DNA of 64,000 nt, from NCBI GenBank assembly GCA_012274445.1, contig JAAROD010000095.1, positions 1,550,001 through 1,614,000 of the forward strand, written 5' to 3'. This DNA is from Sclerotiophoma versabilis (taxonomy: Eukaryota; Ascomycota; Dothideomycetes; Pleosporales; Didymellaceae). The notes under the pieces are model-generated. The model was not told the origin of the DNA, ran no database searches, and worked only from the letters and a program-made list of their open reading frames with translations. Made by a program: the position numbers and the translations under genes. Shown here piece after piece: positions 12,458 through 23,257 of the stretch (within the stretch, counting starts at the first letter, position 1; each line of letters begins with the position of its first letter).

Positions 12458-13475
12458 GTGCGACGGTGAAGTAATAGTGCGGAGTCGTGTGCTTGTCGCA
12501 GACAGTGATGGTGTGGTTATTTAGGTGCGTTAAGGCTGAAGGCGCGCTGCTTTTGAAGCAATGGATTGAAGGCGAGAGAAAGCTGGCGCAAGCACCGAGG
12601 TCGGCTATCTACTTGGATTATACGGCCAATCGGGGACTGCGGGTGGCAACGGAGCGGAGCATGACTTTCGACGCGCATCGATCTCAAGGTGCATCCTTCG
12701 CACTGACTTATATCCGTAAATCTACCAAGGACGACAACGCAAAACTTGTGACAGTCACGGCGCATGGCACCAATATACAATGCCATATCTCTGCCAATCT
12801 CATCTTCACGCAGCAAACTCAGCCCTTCGCCGACTAAAATACTACGTAGAATGCAATCGTGAAAATAACGACTTCAGCACCTTTCCCCCAACGAGCCTAA
12901 TCAACTCCCTGCATTTCCCAACATGCCGTCTTGCAACAAATCGCCACAAACATGCAGATATGTATGTTTTATTGCCCTTGCACCTGTGTATAAGTCCTGA
13001 CCATCGATCACATCCACACGCGTAGAATCCCGCTATTTCTTTGGTACTCGGCACGATAAACCTCACAGTAGACGAGTGGTAGCCAACTCTATAGTTCCGC
13101 TATATTTCATGGTACTGCCACTGCTATATACCATCACCACAAGACAACTCAAGTCTCGCGCGGAACGTTGAATGTCGCGAATGAGGTAGGGTGTGGAAGG
13201 ATGCGTTGTATTGGAGGATTGTTGATCAGGATGAGTGTGCTTGAATTACTATATCCGAAACAATACACTCGATATGCTAAGAACAGCACACTGAAAGTAC
13301 TAAACTTGCATTCAATTCGCATTGCAACTAGTGTAGACGTGAGTTGCTTTTGATAACCAGACACTGCTTACAGTACTATACACGCGCTGCATCTCATGAC
13401 ATGACCCTCTTGAACGCCAGCTTTCCACAATTCCCGTACTTGAGCCTACGCAGTGTACCCATTCTCCACTTGAGC
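12458..13475. other. Intergenic region between SDH8 and RVB1
   Basis: About 1 kb separates the two minus-strand genes. It must hold the SDH8 promoter and the RVB1 3' end. No coding frame is convincing. Confidence 0.4.
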
Positions 13476-13490
13476 CTACGCAATGTATCC
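13438..13490. repeat. 30-bp imperfect tandem duplication across the RVB1 stop codon
   Basis: The block ACTTGAGCCTACGCAGTGTA is followed 30 bases later by the same block with one changed base. The right copy contains the last codons and TAG stop of RVB1, and the left copy lies in its 3' untranslated region. Confidence 0.8.
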
Positions 13491-14963
13491 GTCGGCCTCG
13501 CCCAGCCCCTTTGCGCTCCGCCCGGCGTCGAGAAACAGGCCCTCGCACTCGTCGACATCCTGCACGCTGATCTCTCCGTTCTGCCGGCCACCGACCTTGG
13601 CCAGCACGCTCGCGGGAGCCAGGATCTGCAGCGCGTAGCGCAGGCTGATCTTGACGCCGAGCTCCGTCACCTTGTCCTTTGCGGGCTCGGCGATGTTCAG
13701 CTTCTCGGTGCTGACTCGCAGGCTGATGATTTGCTTGATCTCGGCGGCGTTGTACGGGTGCGTGGGCACGATGAGCAGGCGCGCGAGCAGGTCGGGGGGA
13801 ATGCCGTGGGCCGATGGGGGCAGGTTTGCGCCGCCGCGGATGTGGGTGAGGCCGCGGTTGGAGGCGAGGATGACGAGGGGCGAGAGCGGGGATTCGAGGG
13901 CGCGGTTGAGGAAGGTGAAGGATTCGAGGTCGAGCATGTGGACCTGGGCAGTGGGTTAGTGTTGGTTTTGCGATTACGAGTTGAGAGCTTGCCTCGTCGA
14001 TGAAGAGCACACCGGGCACCAGGTCGGCAACACCCTGGTCGATGTACCGGTTGACGACCTTGTTGATCTCCAGGCGCAGCTTCTCTGTGATTTCCGTCTT
14101 CTTGGGCTTCATCAGCTGGCCCATCATGCTCATGATGTCCTGGCCGCCCTGGGGTCTCGCGTTCGCCACGTCCAGGTCGTGCAGGGTGACGTCCTGGACA
14201 ATCTCCTTCTTCTTGTGCACGTCGCCCTTGGGGATGGGCACGTACTCCTCGGCCTCGAGGTCGAACTCGGTCGCATAGGCGTCGGAGCGGCCGACGCGCT
14301 TGACGGCGCCCGTGTTGGCTTCGATGTAGATGACGTCGCCGAGGCGGACGCGCTCCTTCTGGATGGCTTCGTATATGCTGGGGTCGAGGCGCAGCTTCTT
14401 GGTGCCCTTTGCGCTCTTCAGTGTGATGAGGAGGTGGGAGATTGTCCTTCCATAGCCACCGAGCGGGTTCTCAGCCTCCTCGGGAGTGAGTTCTGTGACC
14501 TCGCCCTCATAGACCTCTTTTGTTTCCTTGACGCGCAGGCCGATTGCGCGGCGGAAGTTCTCCATCAGCGCCTCGGTCTTTTTGACTTCGGCCGAGTAGA
14601 TTTCGCTGCCGACGATGGGGCAGAAGGGCACCTTGGTTCCGAGTTCCTGCGAGACGGCGAGGGCGAGGGCCGTCTTTCCTGTGCCCGGCCCACCGGCGAG
14701 GAGGACTGCGCGGCCGGACATTTTCTTTGCTTTTACGAGGTCGACGACGAGACCGCAGGCCTGTGAGGTTAGCATGAACCAAAAGCATAGAGTCCAACAA
14801 GAACCAAACATACCTCTCTCGCAGCAGCCTGCCCGATGAAGCCCGCAGCACTCGGCGTCGCACGCCCATCGCTACTTAATCCAAGACCACGAATATGCGA
14901 ATGCGCCGCCGTCCTGCTCTCGCGCGCGTTGCTCTTGACCTCGCTGACGGGGACGGACGCCAT
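13476..14963 (-). CDS. RVB1: RuvB-like AAA+ ATPase 1 (Rvb1/Pontin)
   Basis: Three exons, 14963-14814, 14760-13993 and 13943-13476, give 461 residues, the usual Rvb1 length. Intron 1 (53 nt) is GT-AG. Intron 2 (49 nt, 13992-13944) starts with GC: the exon ends GAG and the intron reads GCAAGC...CCCAG. The junction is fixed by the Walker B sequence LFIDE joined to VHMLD. Walker A is GGPGTGKT at residues 73-80. The OB-like insertion and the run HKKKEIVQDVTLHDLDVANA identify Rvb1 rather than Rvb2. The protein forms heterohexamers with Rvb2 and serves in the INO80 and SWR1 remodellers, the Tip60/NuA4 family, R2TP chaperone assembly and box C/D snoRNP biogenesis, mainly in the nucleus. The end of the frame overlaps a tandem duplication. 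Confidence 0.96.
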
Positions 14964-15249
14964 GGCGGGCGATGATCTAGGCTTACTGCCTTGCTGTGGA
15001 GTGCTGTGCAGCTGAAGGGGCGGGGGAAGCGTGGTCTCGAGGGTGACAGGGGGGCTGCGACGAATTGAAGGCGTGAAGGCGTGAAGGTGGTTTGGCGCGG
15101 GCGTGGGCGTGGGCGTGGACGTGCCTGAGCTGTTGCAGCGCGAAAGTTGGAGTTCGCGGTGGGACTAGCGCGAGCCCTGTGCGTGCAGTGCGAGCAGTGC
15201 TGCTTCGGCCTATGCAGTCTAGCGCCGTCCTGTCTAGCGCGGTCCAGCG

Positions 15250-15291
15250 CAGTGCAGCCAGTCCAGTGCAGCCAGTGCAGCCAGTGCAGCC
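15250..15291. repeat. CAGTGCAGC nonamer tandem array
   Basis: Four to five units of CAGTGCAGC or near matches (one reads CAGTCCAGTGCAG) lie about 290 bp upstream of the RVB1 start. Confidence 0.75.
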
Positions 15292-16128
15292 GCCCGCAGG
15301 TCACCCGGTCCGCTCAGCGCTCGCTCGCTCGCATCCCCACTCTGCACAGCGGCTTGCAAACGCCCTCACGCCCACTTGGCACGCCTCGAGGTATAGCGAC
15401 AGTGAGCCCTCACGCCCTCGCAACCGGCCTCTTTTTGCTTCCCTCGCTTGTCTGCACTTCCCCCGCTGTTTCTGCACGTCGCCTCCTTACCTCCCCCTGC
15501 GCGCCGCTCGTGCAAGGGCTTGCTCGCTGCGTTGGGAGCAGATAGTACTCTCGACAGCGGTATGCAACCCGTGCGAGACTGTGCATGTGCTGGAGTGTGG
15601 CTGTGGCTAACAAATAGACAGGTGCTTGTTCATGAGGCCTCACTTGGTGTGCGCCCGCCCCTTCCAGCAGCGGCCGCTCGTTGTGCCCCTTCACCCCATT
15701 ACCCTCGACACGACGGCGTACGACCGTGACACGGCGACCGTACGGACAAATTCACGACTACTACCTCGACGAGCACACTTGTGGCCGGAAAGAGCTAGTC
15801 ATTGGAGAATATCAGCCATGGCCTTGCCTTGACTCGACTCGACTGCACTCGACTTCAGCATCTACAGCACTAACACACTCACACTTCACAACACGACCCT
15901 CACGAGACTATCAGCGACACACTCACTGAAGTTACTGCTGGTATTCTCTGCGTCTACTCAAAGTATACTCGTACATTCATCACGCCAAACCACCTTCAGC
16001 CCAGACTTGATCAATGTCCTCCGAATCGAGCATCCAGAACTACAATCCTCATCACACTCGTAACGTCGTCGGCGGCCAAGACGCTCGTTTGTCTTCTGCG
16101 CCGCTGGGGAAGGATACTATACAAGCGA

Positions 16129-16164
16129 TGTGTTGTGTTGTGTTGTGTGGTGTTGTGTTGTGTA
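16129..16164. repeat. TGTTG pentamer array
   Basis: A short array of TGTTG units with one TGTGG variant lies downstream of the bromodomain gene. Confidence 0.75.
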
Positions 16165-16376
16165 GGCGTGGTTGCGCTGCCTCTGCGACTGCCTAGTTGC
16201 GACTTTGTCAAGAGGCGGATTTGTGTGCCAAGTCAAGAGAGAAGGGAAATGACTGATCATGTGCACGCGCGCATCGCTCGCTTGGCCGAGGAGAAATTTC
16301 GAACGAGAACGCTGTCAAGTGGCGGAACGCATGAGCAAGGGTCCCAAGCTTAGCGCGAAAAGGGGGAGCGAGCAGA

Positions 16377-19094
16377 TTACTCCTCCTCACTCTCGGAGCC
16401 GCTGTCGTCGTCGCTACTCTCCTCTTCGTGAGCTGCATCCGTCAGTACTACATCATCGACATCACGCACTACCAACATACCAGGTGGAGACTGGCTGCTA
16501 CCCGACACGCCGCCCTGGAACGACTGCAGCTTCTCTTGGATCTTGCGCATGTTATCCTCCTGCTCCGTCTTGCCCATGGGCTTGTTCTTCTTCGGCCTGC
16601 TGGCCGTGTTCTGCTTGTGGATCGGCCGTGGGGGTTCAAAGTCGTCATCAGCAACCGACACCCCTCCCTTGGGTCCACGGAGCGACTTGATGAACTTCAG
16701 CAGCTCGCGCAGCGTCTCGTCATTGATTTCATCCATGTCGAGCTCCATCTCGTCATCATGCACGTTGGCGAGGTGTGGGCAGCCATTCCTGATGATCTGC
16801 ACCGCTTTTCTCATATCAGCATCACCCAGAGTGCTGATCCCCTCCGAGATGTCCTGCTTCTGAGCAAATGTCAACGGCTGCGGCGGCTTGGCCTTGGGCT
16901 TGGGCTTGCCGGCCTTCACTGGTGGTGGCACTGCGAGAGGGATGTTCTTCTTCTTTGGCGGTGGAGCCACTTTGGTGGTCTTCTTCTTGCTTGGCGCCTT
17001 CGGCGATGCACGCTTGCCCTTCTGAGCATTCAGCAATTGTTGCGCCGTCTCGTTGAGAGCCGCAATCTGTTGCTGGATGGCGAGGAACTGTGCCTGGGCA
17101 GCATCAGTCTCCTCCTCCTCTTCCTCTTCCTCCTCGTCTTCCTCATCAGAGTAGATTTCGGGAGACTGCTCAGGAGCGGGTGCATGCTGTTCCAGCCACG
17201 CGGCCTTCTCACTCCAGAGCTTGTTGAACAAGTCCTCCATCTGATGGCCCATCGCGTTCACCGCATCGCCTTCAGGGTTGAACTTGTAGCAGTTCTGGAA
17301 CACGAGCATGCAGTCTGCGTGGAAGTCCTTTGCGCTCTGATACACGCCGTTCTTGAAGTTCTTCTCGATCGTCCCAAAATCCATGGGCTTCTTGATGATC
17401 TTGAGGTACGACGGGATATTCAGAGCGACAGGATCTACAGGTACCACAAACGGGTATGTGATGGCCTGGTACTTCGGCTTCATAATCTCAGTCAGGACGC
17501 TCTCGCAGAATTTCAGCTCCTGCTGATACTTCTTCTTGCGAGGCTTGGCGTTCGCATACGGCAAATCCTTCGAAGGCCGATGGATCTCTCGCTTAGGCCG
17601 ATCATTCGCACTAGTCGAGTCTCGCCTGATCAAAGGCATGCCATCCTGTCCCAGAGGCCATGCGGCTGGAGGAGATGCTGCCGCAGCTGGTGATTTCACG
17701 GTAGGTGGTGCCGGCTTCGACTCGCGTCTTGGTGCCTTTGGCGCCATGCTCACTGATGGCTTCTTGGCCTTGGCCGGTTTCTGCGGCTCATCTACTGCTC
17801 CCCTCGGCATCTTGCCCATTCCTTTCAGGAAGTATGCTCGCAGGTTATACCCAGCCTGTGTGACTGGGTGCTGCTTGTTGTTGAACAGCTCGCTGTTCTC
17901 GATCATTTGGTCAAGGTCTTCCATGAACTCCTTCACGTACATGTACTTGTTCTCCTTCAGTTTGCCCTCCATCGTCGACAAGTCCATCGGTTTCGTCACA
18001 ACTTGCGTGTACGTGGGGATGTTCAACGCAATGGGATCAACAGGATCCTTGAAAGCCAACGAGACCTTGATCTTCTTGGTGTTTCTTATACGCTCGAGCA
18101 AGAACTTGTTCTGTGCCTGGGTCATGGGCGTAGTCGGCCACGGCTCGTAGTCAGCTGCGCGATGTACACCCGATGGTTCTGACGAGATTACCGTAGCTAC
18201 TCCCCTGGGTGTAGCTGTACCGTCGCCTCGTGGGGTGCTGGATCCGTTTGCTTGTACAAGCTGCGCCGGTAGCTCAGACTTGATATCCGCCTGCGAGCTT
18301 GACACTTCCTCAGTCTTGGTGCGCTTTGCTTCGGGCGCGATGTCCTCGTTCCCTTCTTCGAAGTCTTCTCGCGGTCGGACTTTTCCAGACAGTGGCGCAT
18401 CCTCCATTGCTTGATCTGCTGACGTTTCTACTTTTGCAGGCGTTGCAGACTCCGGTTGAATGGAGAGCTCCTTCATCGGCTTGGTAGGGGCTGCAGACTG
18501 ATCTGCCTCCGGCGCATCTGCGGTGGTGTCCATTACGTCTGTGGCAGCTGGCTCAATCGAAGGCGCAACCTGTGTCTCTGGCACTTGTTGTGTGCTTTCG
18601 GTCGTTGCCGGAACTTCTACTGGCGCAGCATCGGCCGGCGGCGCCGGTGCAGGCTCGTCGCGAACGTCCGAAATTGGCGCTTCGATAGCCTCTGTTACTG
18701 ATTGCGCAAGATCATCACCGAACAGCGAGTTACTGTCCGTCTGGTCAGGCACGAAGGATGCAATACCGTCAATACCGCTGGAGACATCTGTGACGGGCTG
18801 TATGGCGGGTTCTACTGCAGACACTGGCACGTCTAAGGTTGTGTGGTCGCCGTTGGTGGTAGGTTTCGATTGCTCGGTCGCGTCGGTATCAGCGCCATTG
18901 ACGGGCTCATCGAAGAGATCATCGTGGATGCTGAGCGTATCAGTAAGTTTGGTGTGTAGTAAGACGCGTAAAAGGTAAAGTTGCACTCACCCATTAGTGT
19001 CGGTATCGATCGCCATAGCGTCCGCGGGCGCAAGCGCGTCAGCCTTGGGATCAAGAACAGGCTTGTCGAAGGTGGGTGATGTCATTACTGCCAT
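16377..19094 (-). CDS. BDF1: BET family double-bromodomain protein (Bdf1-like)
   Basis: Two exons, 19094-18991 and 18930-16377, encode 885 residues. The 60-nt intron has a GTGAGT donor and a GCTCAG acceptor. An acidic Thr/Ala/Pro-rich N-terminal third is followed by bromodomain 1 at about 304-412 (AFKDPVDPIALNIPTYTQVV, KPMDLSTME) and bromodomain 2 at about 505-616 (PFVVPVDPVALNIPSYLKI, then NCYKFNP with the acetyl-lysine-binding Asn). In bromodomain 1 the corresponding helix reads NSELFNN. Then come a long Glu/Asp run, a Lys/Pro-rich basic stretch, the ET domain at about 720-787 and a Ser/Asp/Glu tail. BET proteins read acetylated H4 and recruit TFIID and SWR1 in the nucleus. A 5-codon upstream ORF overlaps the first ATG and its TAA overlaps the ATG of Met4, so Met4 is an alternative start. 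Confidence 0.95.
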
Positions 19095-20270
19095 AGGGCC
19101 ATGAACGAGTTGGACGTGTTTGCGCGCGGTCAATAAGTCGGATTCGATGCGTGCTGCAGACTGGGAATATTAGTAAGCTGCAGTGGACGCGCACGCGACT
19201 TTTCTGATGATCGACGCGTGGTTATGACGGACTAAAGGATGCGTGGGGTGCTTGCTGGGCGCGTCGTGACGGTGAGGTGGGGTGGATTGTTGTGTGGCGT
19301 AGTCGGCAAAGCAATGCGACCAAGGTAAGAGGGGCTACAGGGAGAATATATGCTGCGGAGCCTGAAACGGGCTCCGGGTACACGTGACTTACCGGGAGGC
19401 GGCGGCGACAACGAAGAGCTGCGCGCAACGAGGCAGTGAGTCAGACTTTTATGCGCGAACAGGGTGAAGGCGGCGACGGGTTTGTTGTGCAGCGCGGCGC
19501 GTACGGAAATGCAGTAGAGGCTCCGTGCAGCTGTGCGCCCTCTGGCGAAGAGGTGCAACAACAACACAGACAGTCCGCGATGGGGCGCACGGATGGCGAT
19601 AGAGGTTGAGCACAGGCGTCAAGCAACGACGCTAGCGAGCTGCAGCAGCTGGGGGACGCGACAATAATTGATCGCGACTTGTGATTCCTGCAGCGCAAGG
19701 GCCTGGGCTCCTGGTCGCGAACTGGGCCTGACAGAGATGCACTGATGGTGGTTGGTCGAGCGCGAGTCGTGGGCGGTGTTCGGAGGAGGCGCGCGTTGAT
19801 TGGAGGCAGATCGGGAAGGACTTCAGCAACAAGAACGAAGATGAGGAGAGGGCGGCCCTCTGTTTAAGAAACTCCGATGCGTGCCAAGCGTGCCTTCCCC
19901 CTGAGCTGGCGCTAAGCCCATTGCGTCACGTGTCTGCGGCTGTCCAAACCGCAGCAGCGCAGCGCTCGAGTCCGCCCTTGCGCTGCACGGCTCGAAAGCT
20001 GCATCAGCACCTTGAGCGCATCGTCCTGCAGTTGCTGCTCCAAGTCGCGTCAAAATCGCATGCGACGTGATGGGCCGCGGTCCTGGAGACGATTAGACGA
20101 TTCTTCGCCGCGGCGCCGCATCCCTGTCGCCTGGTCCTAGCGGCTGCTCCACTGTAGATTTTTTGGGCTCATTTTTTTCGGTTGCACCCATCTTGCGCTC
20201 TGCTTCAGGCAGCGACAACATATCTCGAACACTGCACCCTCGCCGTGTACCACTACACGAGACCGCCAAA
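19095..20270. promoter_or_regulatory. Divergent promoter region, BDF1 / Utp12-domain gene
   Basis: This 1.18-kb GC-rich segment separates two head-to-head nuclear genes. It must contain both promoters and 5' leaders. The long upstream extension of the plus-strand frame to 20163 begins with TTG and lies in the probable 5' leader. I recognise no specific binding site. Confidence 0.5.
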
Positions 20271-21596
20271 ATGCCCGCCGCCGTTTCTTCCCGTACGCCC
20301 AAGGCAGCGAAAGCTGGCCGCGACACCGCACCGCCCGCCAAAAAAGCGAAGCTCGCACAGTCGCCTGCTTTAACCCGCCAAAACGGCCTCAAGTCGCTTC
20401 TCAATGGAGGGGCAGCAAAGCCAACAGCAAAACTAAGCGCCGCTAAGACTGCGCGCAACACAAAAGTCGACGAGTCCGCGGCCGTCGTTGGCGGAGGCCA
20501 GGCCGGTCATGGTGACGTTGACATGGAGGATGCTGGAAAGGATGTGATTGAGATCAGCAGTGCAGAGGAGGAGAGCCACTACTCGAGCTCAGATGACGAG
20601 AAGGACGATGCAGCGCCTGCTGTCAATGGCGACGGCGACGAGGAGGACCGCCCAATGGACGACGAGACTGCCGACCCAGAGGATCTCTCCTTCGGCGACA
20701 GGCTGCGTGCACAGGAGCCAGAACCAGTGCAGGAATCACGCATCGTAGACGTCGAGACCACATTCGGCGGAAATGATTCAAGAGCGTTGGCAGCCGCATC
20801 AACCAACCGCCCGCTTTCCGCGCCCTCAGCCTCGTCGCTCGGAACTGTCCTCACCCAAGCTCTGCGAACGAACGACCAGGAGCTCCTCGACTCGTGCCTG
20901 CGAGTCATCGACATCGACACAATCTACGCTACAGTCGAGCGCCTCCCCTCGCCGTTGGTTGGCAATCTGCTTCAGAAGCTTGCTGAGCGCCTGCACAAGA
21001 AGCCTGGCCGCGCTGGTGTGCTCATGGTTTGGGTACAATGGTCACTCGCCGCCCACGGTGGCTACCTTGCAAGCCAGCCTCAGCTGGTCAGACAGCTTGC
21101 AACGCTGAACAAGGTCTTGAAGGAGCGTGCCAGTGGACTGCAGCCTTTGTTGTCACTCAAGGGCCGCCTGGACATGCTCCAAGCCCAGCTAGAGCTGCGG
21201 AGAAGGAACCAGAAGAAGGCTGCGGGTGATGACGAGGACGAGGCAGTCATTTACGTCGAGGGTGAAGACGACTACGAGTCGTCAGTGGATGAGGAGGAGG
21301 ATGCTCCAGACAGCACACGAAAGAGGATACGCAACGTCGATGATGACGAGGAAGAGAGCTCAGACGATGAGATGCCCACAACAATGGAGGTCGACGAGGA
21401 TTCAGATGAGGGCAGTGAAGACTCCGAGGACCTGATAGATGATGAGGCTGAGGAGACCGACGATGATGCAGGCGACGATATGTCCGAGCCTATGAGCGAT
21501 GACCTGGATGACGGTGAGGGCGTCTCGAGCGAGGAAGAGTCGAAACCTGCCAAGAGGTCTACAATCGGTCGCGCTGGCCTAAAGAGCCGTCGCTGA
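20271..21596 (+). CDS. Utp12-domain nucleolar protein, Utp5/WDR43-like
   Basis: A single exon of 441 residues starts at the first in-frame ATG, in a CGCCAAAATG context. The N terminus is basic and low-complexity with several Lys-rich patches suited to nuclear or nucleolar targeting, followed by an acidic stretch. Residues about 189-313 match the helical Utp12 (DIP2/Utp12) domain: SLGTVLTQALRTNDQELLDSCL, LPSPLVGNLLQKLAER and the closing LKGRLDMLQAQLELRRRNQ. The C-terminal 110 residues are strongly acidic and end in a basic KSRR tail. Utp12 domains occur in t-UTP/UTP-A and UTP-B subunits of the small-subunit processome, which processes 18S pre-rRNA. Yeast Utp5 has a WD40 half before this domain; here it is missing, so this is either the shortened filamentous-fungal form or another Utp12 protein. 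The start is well supported. Confidence 0.82.
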   Translation: MPAAVSSRTPKAAKAGRDTAPPAKKAKLAQSPALTRQNGLKSLLNGGAAKPTAKLSAAKTARNTKVDESAAVVGGGQAGHGDVDMEDAGKDVIEISSAEEESHYSSSDDEKDDAAPAVNGDGDEEDRPMDDETADPEDLSFGDRLRAQEPEPVQESRIVDVETTFGGNDSRALAAASTNRPLSAPSASSLGTVLTQALRTNDQELLDSCLRVIDIDTIYATVERLPSPLVGNLLQKLAERLHKKPGRAGVLMVWVQWSLAAHGGYLASQPQLVRQLATLNKVLKERASGLQPLLSLKGRLDMLQAQLELRRRNQKKAAGDDEDEAVIYVEGEDDYESSVDEEEDAPDSTRKRIRNVDDDEEESSDDEMPTTMEVDEDSDEGSEDSEDLIDDEAEETDDDAGDDMSEPMSDDLDDGEGVSSEEESKPAKRSTIGRAGLKSRR

Positions 21597-22007
21597 ACCT
21601 AGTAGGACATGATGTGTAAGAATGTACTGGCGATCTGCGACTCACGAGAGCTGCTCACATACTTCGATACCTACCTTGTCGTATTTTCTACATTATGTGG
21701 TTGCGTGAGGGCACAAATTGTCCCGCATCCTGGCGTTACTACGGACTGGAAAAGCGTCTCCCTTCACGACGCTTGCACTTGGTATTTGCATAGCGAGGGA
21801 ATACACTGTCACATTCTGCAACGTCTATACACGTCGCTTCAACTTCTTTGTACCGCCGAGTCTGCTCACATTGGCATTTCCAATAACCTCTGTGTCATGC
21901 CAGTCTCTCTCACTACCTTCTGTATACTTACATTTCAGACAGTCGTCCTAACATACACGCAAGTGCACTGCCTATGGTATTTCCGATCAAAGGCCCTCGA
22001 TCAGCGT

Positions 22008-22694
22008 ATGGAAGACAAACACAACCACCGTACGCATCAGTCACAACAGTCGCATCCAAGCCCAGGGTCTATATCGCTGCCACTACAGTCTGCTAGAATG
22101 TCTCGGTTACTATCTCAATCATCACCACCGACCCCATCGCAACGACCGCTGCATAGCTTCTACGAAACATCTCTCTCTTCGGGGTCAAGCCCATCAATAG
22201 TTTGCACGGTTCCTTTAGAGGATTCGTTCGTTGTCACACAATCAACTGCAGCGCTTCGTCGCAGAATCTAAAGTGACTATCATCCTCCTGGTGTACGCGC
22301 TAGAATCCCAGATAAATCATTAATTCCTACTCCTCTACCTTGGCAGCACCGCAAGACGAACGACACTTACGGTCCTATGAACTCCTTCTGCAGTTCCGCA
22401 AGCACAATAGCCAGAAATCAATCACCCAGAGACGGCCCTCGAAGCCGAGAGGATAGCCTGACCTTGCCGGGACTCTGGGCTCCAAGCGGACCAACACTCC
22501 ACCAACGTACAGCTCGGCTGACTAGCCAAGCACCATCTGGTGCAGTGGCACAGCAATCTGCCTTTCCTGACGACAACCCAACTGCTTCATCTGATGGAGA
22601 TGTGAACTACCAACACGACGAGAGCGGACATATCTCCACCTTCACAACGTCGGCTAAACCCGACAGAAGTGCTGCCAACGCGACGATTCAATGA
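22008..22694 (+). pseudogene. Ser/Pro-rich orphan ORF interrupted by one in-frame TAA
   Basis: From the ATG at 22008 a frame of 87 codons runs to a TAA at 22269-22271. Exactly the same frame then stays open to a TGA at 22692-22694, so a single stop splits a 229-codon frame. Both halves have the same Ser-, Pro-, Gln- and Thr-rich disordered composition. The second half has an internal ATG at 22377. It may be a gene killed by one nonsense mutation, a readthrough gene, or a spliced gene in which an intron removes the stop. I found only weak splice candidates: a GTTGTC donor about 45 bases before the TAA and a CGCTAG acceptor about 45 bases after it. No family is recognised. It opens a run of similar orphan ORFs. 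Confidence 0.4.
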
Positions 22695-23257
22695 GACCTC
22701 ATCCCAGCACCACATATTTTCAACAGACCGCTCACTGTGCCCTCTGCGCAAGTGAATATACACCACAAACATCAGCATCTCGAAGAGACGTACCGTTGTG
22801 TAACCATCGCCATTATCTGAGACACAAGCAAACTTGTCTCGAGCACACTCGCATACTAATCCTGCACACACAGGTTCCTGGGATACTAGCACAGAAGTTT
22901 CATGACAAGCGAGAGAGGCGCAGGGCACGTGGTAGCGAGTCTTAACGCCTTGAACCCGACGTATGGATGCAGATTTCTCCTGAGTATCAGCCTGGCTCGT
23001 GACGCAGGGAGGTGAGTCTCAGCGCTTTGACTGTGTCGCTATTAGGCTCGATCAAAGTTGGACCAGCATTATCTTGGACATATTACATGTTCTTGACTGT
23101 CCCCCTCGTCCTTATGTTTCGGAGTTTTTGTTTTGCATTTCTTTCTCATCTGCTGTTGTCCAAGCACTCCTAAAATTTGTTGTTGGCTCTGACCTCTTAA
23201 ACATACTACGTCGTCACTCATGCACAGCTGTCAGAGTTGACTACACAATCCACGTTC

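Larger units (their letters stand above)
14964..16376. other. GC-rich intergenic region, RVB1 promoter side
   Basis: The region upstream of RVB1 is GC-rich and holds two short tandem arrays, listed separately. Open frames of 140-170 codons occur, but their Ala/Arg/Pro/Cys composition is what GC-rich non-coding DNA gives and no family is visible. Confidence 0.4.

Noticed and set aside
13981..14766. 261-codon plus-strand frame
   Set aside because: It is the complement of RVB1 exon 2; the RVB1 reading has full conservation.
14876..15304. 142-codon minus-strand Arg/Pro/His-rich frame upstream of RVB1
   Set aside because: GC-rich non-coding DNA and a tandem repeat generate it; it overlaps the RVB1 first exon in another frame.
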